Assembly: GCF_954871325.1 (NCBI RefSeq)
Contig: NC_088775.1
Span: forward strand, 16,283,561-16,347,560
Direction: 5' to 3'
Length of the DNA stretch: 64,000 nucleotides
Origin: Gordionus sp. m RMFG-2023
Taxonomy: Eukaryota > Nematomorpha > Gordioida > Chordodea > Parachordodidae
The notes under the pieces: generated by a model
The model's database searches: none
The model's input: the letters and a program-made list of their open reading frames with translations, nothing else
Told to the model about the DNA's origin: nothing
Shown: positions 59,001 through 64,000 of the stretch, in pieces
Numbering within the stretch: the stretch's first letter is position 1
Layout: each line of letters opens with the position of its first letter
Translations under genes and position numbers: made by a program

Positions 59001-60948
59001 TTGCACTAGTAATCACAACTTGTTAGAGAAAAAAGTTTACTCTCAATTTCAATTTTTGATATAGTTTTACCGGAAATGTATTCCAACATGTTTGGAATGC
59101 CTACAATATCAGGCAATTTTGGTTTATTTTTAAATCAACGTGATTTTTTTAAAAGAAATCAATGATTTAAATCAAAATTTAAAATGGTGAAAGAAAGTAG
59201 CAAAAACGCAGTTGCTTTTACTTTTATTGTCCCTGAACCTCAATCTGGACTTAGATAAGCAAAGTCTAAATTAAATAACCAAATTGCACTAGTAATCACA
59301 ACTTGTTAGAGAAAAAAGTTTACTCTCAATTTCAATTTTTGATATAGTAGAAAAATAATTACTGGTCTTAATGGCAATAGTGAAAAATTATTTAATATTC
59401 TAAATACAAAACGAAGCTAATATTAAAAATCTACCCACATTTAGATTTTTTAAATTTCCTTATAATAAAAAAATAAAATTAGTTTGTAAAATTAAGAAAA
59501 AACATAATAAAATCACAAGTATATCTACATCAATAACTTATTAGTTATTAGAATTTAATTTTTCCCTCTGCCGATTCCTAAGCTTCGAGTGAACAACTCC
59601 AAACGATTTGAATGCTCTTTCAACTGAAGCGAAGGATGAAGATGTATTAAATAGTTGCTTTATTATTTTTAGAATATTTACATCCTTCATCCTTTGGTCA
59701 CCCACTGGGTCTACTTTATTTACTCCGAAAATATAATTTTAGTAAATGGCTTTTCTGTATTCCATTTCATTGGTTGTTAGATTTGAACGATATTTCAGGT
59801 TTAAAAGATTGGGTAAGAAATGTGCAAGAGTTACAGCTTGATGGTATCGTTTAACGAAGGATGAAAGTTGATTACTACTTATATTTTTTATTAGCATGTA
59901 TGGTGGTGAAAAACATTTGCAAATTCTTCCAACTATTAAGAGTTTTAAATGAGTTAATTGTTATTCAGTTGAATCAATTATTAATTGTTGATAAGAAATG
60001 TGTTGCCCAGTAACATGATAATATTAATTTAATTAAAATAATCCATAACAGCTAATTTTAGTTTGAAATTTGGCATTTTTACTTGAATCAGAATATTCTA
60101 CAATAAATTCATTTTAGCAAACAATTGATAGCTAATTTTTTAAAAAATAACTGTATTTTATATATCATCGGCTCTTTATTTGAAAAAATATCAAATTACA
60201 ACATATCATTATTTAATTTTTCAACAATTTCTGACTTCTTCCTTTGAGCATTAGTCCTTTACTTGCAAGATAATATTAAACTGAAAAAAACGATAATTAA
60301 ATTATTTTTATTTGATTTAAATCCACGATTTTTGTCAACCCTATAATAGTTTATCCATATATTTTTTATATAAATGACTCAAGGGTTAATAGCAAAATTG
60401 TCTATAATTCATAAGAGAGGTATTATTAACAAGCTGGAATACATTTCCAGTAAAGGCAGTTTTAAATTTTTAAAGCACTCAAGAAATGTTTAAAGTTGAA
60501 AACATAACACATTGCGGCCAATATATATAAAATGAGAGCAAAATATAGATGTGACTTAAAAATATTTTAACAAAATGAGCGAGTTAAAAGTAAGTGTGTA
60601 AATAAAACATTTCTAATGATTATTAAGATGCTTGTGATATTGATAATTTGCAATAATTATTGGCTAGGATTATATTTTCCTCAAGGATTGTAGTGGTAAT
60701 AAATATTTTTACAAAAAATACGTTTATTTGTTCTCCCTAAAAAAAAGCGTTTTTTTCATCCTTAAAGCTAAAGATTTTAATATTATATACTTTTGTTTTA
60801 AAAAAAAAACGATATACTAGCTTGTTTTTCAATGTTCCTAAGCAATTCTTCTCTATCTCTCGTGAGCTTCCCGATTTGCGGTAATTTACTGATGATCTGT
60901 TCTATCAATTTGCCTTCATTCTCATTGAGATCGTTAAGGTCCTCAACA
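46961..60948 (-). CDS. VPS37: VPS37, ESCRT-I subunit (three exons found, 5' part missing)
   Basis: VPS37 is the ESCRT-I subunit whose Mod(r) domain forms the coiled headpiece with TSG101 and VPS28 in sorting ubiquitinated cargo into multivesicular bodies. Exons at 60818-60948, 47485-47647 and 46961-47058 give, in order, [59 protein letters not shown], and [16 protein letters not shown] to a TAA stop. The family pattern is NE.KL..LPQ.., then R..L...Y..L...EEESE..A.KFL.G...EF. The first exon leaves phase 1 and the second enters in phase 0, so a short exon covering the usual LA..NL.L.P segment is missing between them. About 13 kb of mostly transposons separates the two. Which VPS37 paralogue is not decided. 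Confidence 0.82.
47485..47647 (-). CDS. VPS37: VPS37 exon, middle of Mod(r) domain
   Basis: A T-rich acceptor (TTTTTTTAAG) precedes [20 protein letters not shown], a linker [14 protein letters not shown], and [22 protein letters not shown] followed by KF..G is the signature of the Mod(r) C-terminal helix. The GTATTT donor leaves phase 1. Confidence 0.87.
48361..48502. mobile_element. Tiny hAT MITE (142 bp)
   Basis: Ends CAGAGACCTGCATAAACC and GGACCTGCAGATCTCTG with a perfect 8-bp duplication ATTATAGT (48353-48360, 48503-48510). CCCGTGTACCCGGGC near the right end forms a GC-rich palindrome. Confidence 0.88.
48634..48835. mobile_element. hAT-type MITE, copy 3 of the ~195-bp family
   Basis: Internal blocks CAGCTCGATTTAAAAAAGGC, AGGCTTGCGTAATATTTATT and TATTGGGTTAGCTGTTTTTA match the other copies. 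Ends are worn and no target duplication is seen, so it is older than copies 2 and 4. Confidence 0.7.
49091..49285. mobile_element. hAT-type MITE, copy 4 of the ~195-bp family
   Basis: Ends TAGTGTTGTTAAAACGGCTC and CAGTTTAACACTA, flanked by CCTCAATG and CCTTAATG (7 of 8). It lies only about 255 bp from copy 3 and about 150 bp from the next hAT. Confidence 0.85.
49438..50516 (+). mobile_element. hAT element with GAACGCGTTC tip arrays
   Basis: A 1079-bp element, TAGTGTTGTAAACGAACGCG to ATGTTTACAGCACTA, with a perfect 8-bp duplication ATACAATA (49430-49437, 50517-50524). Multiple GAACGCGTTC palindromes occur at both tips, spaced by T-runs. On the plus strand, 49855-49950 is an N-terminal remnant ([20 protein letters not shown]) and 50103-50224 is a dimerisation domain, [19 protein letters not shown].. 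[11 protein letters not shown]. The transposase is internally deleted. Confidence 0.9.
50820..51845. mobile_element. PIF/Harbinger-like non-autonomous element
   Basis: Ends GGCTTTGTCTTCGCAGGCAA and its near complement ending AGACATAGCC, flanked by TTA on both sides (50817-50819, 51846-51848). GG-starting inverted ends with a TTA (TWA) duplication are the PIF/Harbinger signature. The 1026-bp interior has no intact ORF. It is the only element here with this kind of target site. Confidence 0.72.
51846..53054. other. AT-rich, no recognised gene
   Basis: No supported ORF or repeat was seen on either strand. It lies within the large VPS37 intron. Confidence 0.4.
53290..56420 (+). mobile_element. 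RTE-like LINE 2 (inactive), inserted in the hAT
   Basis: The ORF starts near 53504. Endonuclease: [17 protein letters not shown] (about 53620), [32 protein letters not shown] (54022), [19 protein letters not shown]. Reverse transcriptase: [31 protein letters not shown] (55393), [13 protein letters not shown] and [10 protein letters not shown] (55673). The C-terminus has [12 protein letters not shown] and [10 protein letters not shown]. In-frame stops at about 54095 and 55070 and frame changes near 55710-55730 break it; it is less decayed than LINE 1. It lacks LINE 1's Cys/His finger. An A-run at 56403-56418 may be the tail. The exact 5' end and target duplication are unresolved. Confidence 0.87.
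53292..53354 (+). promoter_or_regulatory. tRNA-like Pol III A and B boxes at the LINE 2 5' end
   Basis: TGGCCTAATGGGTAAGA (53292-53308) fits a tRNA A box with D-loop, and GGTTCAATCC (53345-53354) fits a B box. The spacing is close to that in tRNAs. A full cloverleaf does not form convincingly, so this is a tRNA-derived head (SINE-like) or LINE leader and not a tRNA gene. Confidence 0.55.
58336..58665 (-). CDS. Unassigned open frame, possible exon
   Basis: From about 58665 the minus strand reads [20 protein letters not shown], then [20 protein letters not shown] and [20 protein letters not shown]. Composition is less AT-rich than the surrounding intron and the sequence looks protein-like. No family was recognised. 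It lies inside the VPS37 span, 60 bp beyond the hAT end, so it may be a nested gene, a missed exon or chance. Confidence 0.3.
   Translation of the reverse strand, partial: ETYSRGISKNALFRMMCFRIVPENDPFLLISYKKKVEENDYFYDYTRLPGRSNSNMSYLKKSDLFRNIIKRFYDKKIFSLYNSNMIHLTTSFHFHGYFINLLIFSFVLI
58783..59346. repeat. Tandem duplication, 282 bp x 2, apparently identical
   Basis: Units start TTTTACCGGAAATGTATTCC and end AATTTTTGATATAG; no difference was seen when read side by side. It is either a very recent duplication or an assembly artefact. The unit contains GATTTAAATC blocks related to the hAT relic to its right. Confidence 0.92.
59545..60340 (-). mobile_element. hAT relic
   Basis: On the minus strand about 59545-59660 encodes [17 protein letters not shown] then [12 protein letters not shown], a hAT dimerisation domain. 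Upstream (59700-59960) are further worn transposase fragments. The right end ATCCACGATTTTTGTCAACC (about 60320-60340) pairs loosely with CGTGATTTTTTTAAAAG blocks near 58855 and 59137. Boundaries are not fixed. Confidence 0.65.
60818..60948 (-). CDS. VPS37: VPS37 exon, start of Mod(r) domain
   Basis: After TTTAAG it completes one codon (phase 2) and reads 43 codons, [20 protein letters not shown] then [20 protein letters not shown], ending before GTATAT in phase 1. The LPQ motif and spacing match VPS37 headpiece helices. Upstream exons, including any UEV domain, were not found in 60949-64000. Confidence 0.78.
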
Positions 60949-62347
60949 CTTAAATAAATAAATTATCATTACTTTATTGCCAAATTATTTAATATTTATT
61001 TATAAAATATTAAATTATCGTAATTCCCTAATAATTATCAACATAAACATAAGAAAAAGAATCATTAAATTAATTTATAATGACAGAGGCCTGTAGTAGG
61101 CCCTGCCCAAAATTGACTGAATTTCTGAGAAATATGACTGAGCTTAAAAAAAAATTAAAATATCACAAAACTCAGGTTGGACTTATTTTTTAAATAAAAT
61201 TTTAATTAAATCAACCAAAAATGACGATTTTTTTGACAACCATATTTGAAAAACGAAGAAAGCTTCGTAATGTTTATGGTTAAAATAGGTTGTAAATTAA
61301 AACCAAATCAAAATTTTGGAGCTCTAGTTTAATTAGTAAGGAGGTATTAGCTTTCAAAATACAGAGGGGAAAAAAAAGTTGAAAAAATAAGAAATAATAT
61401 ATGACATTTTTTTTCCTGAAATCATTCTTTGGAAAATACATTTTTTCTAAAAAAATATCTTAAGTGGAAGTATTTTTCCTAAAAGATTTTTGAACAAACT
61501 TCACCTTACAATGCTAAAATTCAGTAGTGTTGGTATATTACCTTTTTATTCTATATCATTATGATCATTTAGATATTTAAACCTATTTTTTATTTTTAGC
61601 AATCTTAATTCTTGTTAAATTAGAGTAGTATTTTTTTTAAAGTATATGTAAATAATAACATATAAAAAAAATTATTTTGGGTTTTTAAAATGAAAATATG
61701 CTCTAATTCAATTAATAATAAATGGGAAAACAATTTAAAAAAGATAAAAAACACAAGCAATTAATAATATTCACTATATGGAATCCGTAAATATATCATC
61801 AACTAAACCTCCTGAGAAAATATTTAAAATTCAGTAGAGAAAATCCTAATCCAGCAATGTTTTAAATATGAACCAGAGTTGTTGAAAAATACTTTTCAAA
61901 TGGTTCAAGATACATATGCTATTTTTATTTACTTCTATATACAAATATATAATTAAAATAATTGTTAGATTTTAATAATTCATATATAAAAATGAAAAGA
62001 AAACAACTAGAATATAAGGCTGCTGCTATATTCATGGTACTTTCATAACTGAAATTTAAAATTATAGTTTTTTCCCCTATATTCATTATGTTTTTTAAAA
62101 AATGTATTCGATCGATATTGTGTATTGTTTACATTTTTACATATTAATTAATTATATTTCTGTATTAACAATAATAAAATATAACTATATTAATTAAATG
62201 ATAATATTTTAATAATAAAACATTTTCAAAAGTTTTAGCACTGAGGAACCTCCGTTTATATGTAAGGATAATTTTAGCCATTAAAAACTCTTTCTATCGA
62301 AACACTTGACTACAGAGTGGTTGTTATATTTAACGAACAACTTTATA
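60949..62347. other. AT-rich, no recognised feature
   Basis: The 5' exons of VPS37 would be expected from here rightward on the minus strand, but none could be identified. Confidence 0.4.
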
Positions 62348-62493
62348 TTATAATACTTAAATATATTAAAATCCCGATATGCATAAAAAAATTATTTAAA
62401 ATTTAATGTCTCAAGATATATTATAATACTTAAATATATTAAAATCCCGATATGCATAAAAAAATTATTTAAAATTTAATGTCTCAAGATATA
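62348..62493. repeat. Tandem duplication, 73 bp x 2
   Basis: Units begin TTATAATACTTAAATATATT and contain TCCCGATATGCATAAAAAAA. They appear identical. Confidence 0.9.
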
Positions 62494-62729
62494 TATCATC
62501 TAAGGGTATCCCAAAAAATCGAATATTAAATTATTTTATTTCTTTTCACAGATTGCCTAGAAGTATTGATATTGAATAAAATATATGTCTGGTTTGTTAT
62601 TCTAATGAAATAAAATGGGATATTTTATTAATAATTTAATTTAAATATGTTATTATTTTTAATAAAATAAACGTAAAATAAAATTATATCAAAATATATA
62701 TAAACAGATACCTCTAAAATAGTATTTAG

Positions 62730-63394
62730 TAGGGCTGTGTCGATCCACATATTTTTCACCGATCCGATCCGATATTGGTTCAAACCCGATCCGATATTTA
62801 TATTGATTTTTCACCCCCCCCCCCCCCACCGAACCAAATGTAATTAAGAGATCAATATTTTTTATGCAAAAATCGAATTCTGCATTTAATTTAATTTTTT
62901 TATTTCTATAATAATTTTAAAAAATTTACGGATATTGGTAGTAGAATTTTTCATTATTCTTCCCCGTGAAATTAGAATTCTGCAGATAACACATTTTGCA
63001 AAATTATCTTTATCTTTTATAAATATTTCCATATTCAGATACCATATTTAAAAAAAATTCTTTTATTTAAAATATAAATAATAAAATTAGCGTTATTATT
63101 GAAAAAGATTTAAAATAAATAAAACTTGGGTGTTCCTTTCTATTTTTATAAAAAACTTTTAAAATACTATAAATCTATTTTAAAAAATAAATAAAATTTA
63201 AGGGATTTTGTGCATTTGCATTGTTTAAAAAAAAATTATTAAAAAAAATTATTAATGTAAAATAAATATACATAAAATAACAAAAAAAAAGTAAAAGATC
63301 GGATCGGGTTTTTACAGGTATCGACCCGATCCAACATTTTTGGAAAACGCTAAATATCGGTGCCGATTCGATATTTAATATCGGCACAGCCCTT
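62730..63394 (-). mobile_element. BED-finger hAT fragment, copy 2
   Basis: Ends TAGGGCTGTGTCGATCC and ATCGGCACAGCCCTT; flanking 8-mers GTATTTAG and GTATCTAG agree at 7 of 8. On the minus strand near 62950-63045 the same BED-finger start (KDKDNFAKCVIC) seen at 41635 is readable. It is a 665-bp deletion derivative retaining only the DNA-binding finger. A poly-C run at 62815-62827 lies near the left end. Confidence 0.82.
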
Positions 63395-64000
63395 GTATCT
63401 AGATTCTAATACTTTTTATAAAAGTGTATCTTGGTATAGATATCACATTTTTATATCTAGATACTTCAACTCTGGAATATATGTGTCATTTCTCTAACCC
63501 TTGTTCACCCTTATTCATGAATTTAGCAGACACAGTATGGTTAACCATTAAACAGATAAACGCAATGGTAAGCCGAATGAACATATAATTTCTTCCATAG
63601 GGAAATTTGCATTATATTCACAAAGTGTAGAGAATATATGTATTCTCAAAATTATAAAAAAATAAAATTCAATTTAAAAACATTTCTTCTCTCCCCCACT
63701 AAATTACCTAAATATTAAGGTAACAAACATGCCTGATAGATTTTTAGCATCATAAAGTATAGAATTCTCAAAATAAAAATAATTGCACTTGTGCAAATAT
63801 GCTAACATTTAAGATTCTTTAAATTGTATTTTGTGAAGGATAATTATAGGGGCTATAAAATAATATTTGTAATTATTTTAAAATTTGAGATATGTTAAAT
63901 CAAGATAACGCATCTGGCCTGGACATTGAAGGCCCATAACTCTGGGTCTAAGTGAGCTTTAAACATTTGATTTAGGTAAATTTGGAACCTATATAACAAA
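63395..64000. other. AT-rich, no recognised feature
   Basis: No ORF or repeat end could be supported. Confidence 0.4.

Noticed and set aside
60577-60597. ATGAGCGAGTTAAAA followed by a GTAAGT donor on the plus strand, like a first exon.
   Set aside because: Only five codons, with no second exon found; not distinguishable from chance in AT-rich DNA.

Overview
This is a nuclear window from an animal, very probably an invertebrate. It is extremely AT-rich by eye, intron-bearing and crowded with DNA transposons. Two host genes can be recognised, both on the minus strand and both in endosome-to-lysosome traffic. VPS41 (HOPS tethering subunit, about 0.9-16.0 kb) is rebuilt here as 20 coding exons, all with GT-AG ends, whose phases add up to about 1,130 codons. 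The last zinc-binding CxxC of its RING lies off the left edge or was missed. VPS37 (ESCRT-I subunit, three exons between 46.9 and 61 kb) has its true stop codon, but one short internal exon and the 5' end are not found. VPS41's first seven introns are 29-68 bp. Later introns reach kilobases, mainly because transposons landed in them. Short 5' and long 3' introns are known from flatworms such as schistosomes, but the lineage cannot be fixed from this window.

Layout. 0.9-16.0 kb: VPS41, with six hAT-type insertions in its introns. 16-22 kb: no recognised host gene; a hAT relic lies between two roughly 0.72 kb direct repeats. 22.5-24.5 kb: a ZNF862/KIAA1586-type hAT transposase relic. 26.1-33.8 kb: a three-level nest (old hAT, then a 6.4 kb hAT with tandem tip arrays, then a long-inverted-repeat element with a Myb-like ORF). 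34-40 kb: AT-rich DNA with one 1.17 kb inverted-repeat element. 40.6-45.9 kb: a second nest (non-autonomous element, hAT, then a BED-finger hAT and an RTE-like LINE). 47-61 kb: the VPS37 exons, between which lie small hAT MITEs, a 1.08 kb hAT, a PIF/Harbinger-like element with TTA duplications, and a 5.2 kb hAT split by a second LINE. 58.8-63.4 kb: tandem duplications, a hAT relic and a second BED-finger hAT copy.

The recurring theme is hAT transposition. Many elements have clean ends (mostly C/TAGTG..CACTA/G or similar) and perfect or near-perfect 8-bp target duplications, which let insertions be ordered in time. All transposase and LINE reading frames seen are broken. Several unrelated hAT families carry arrays of a short palindrome near their tips. 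No CRISPR, rRNA, convincing tRNA gene or viral-type element was identified.
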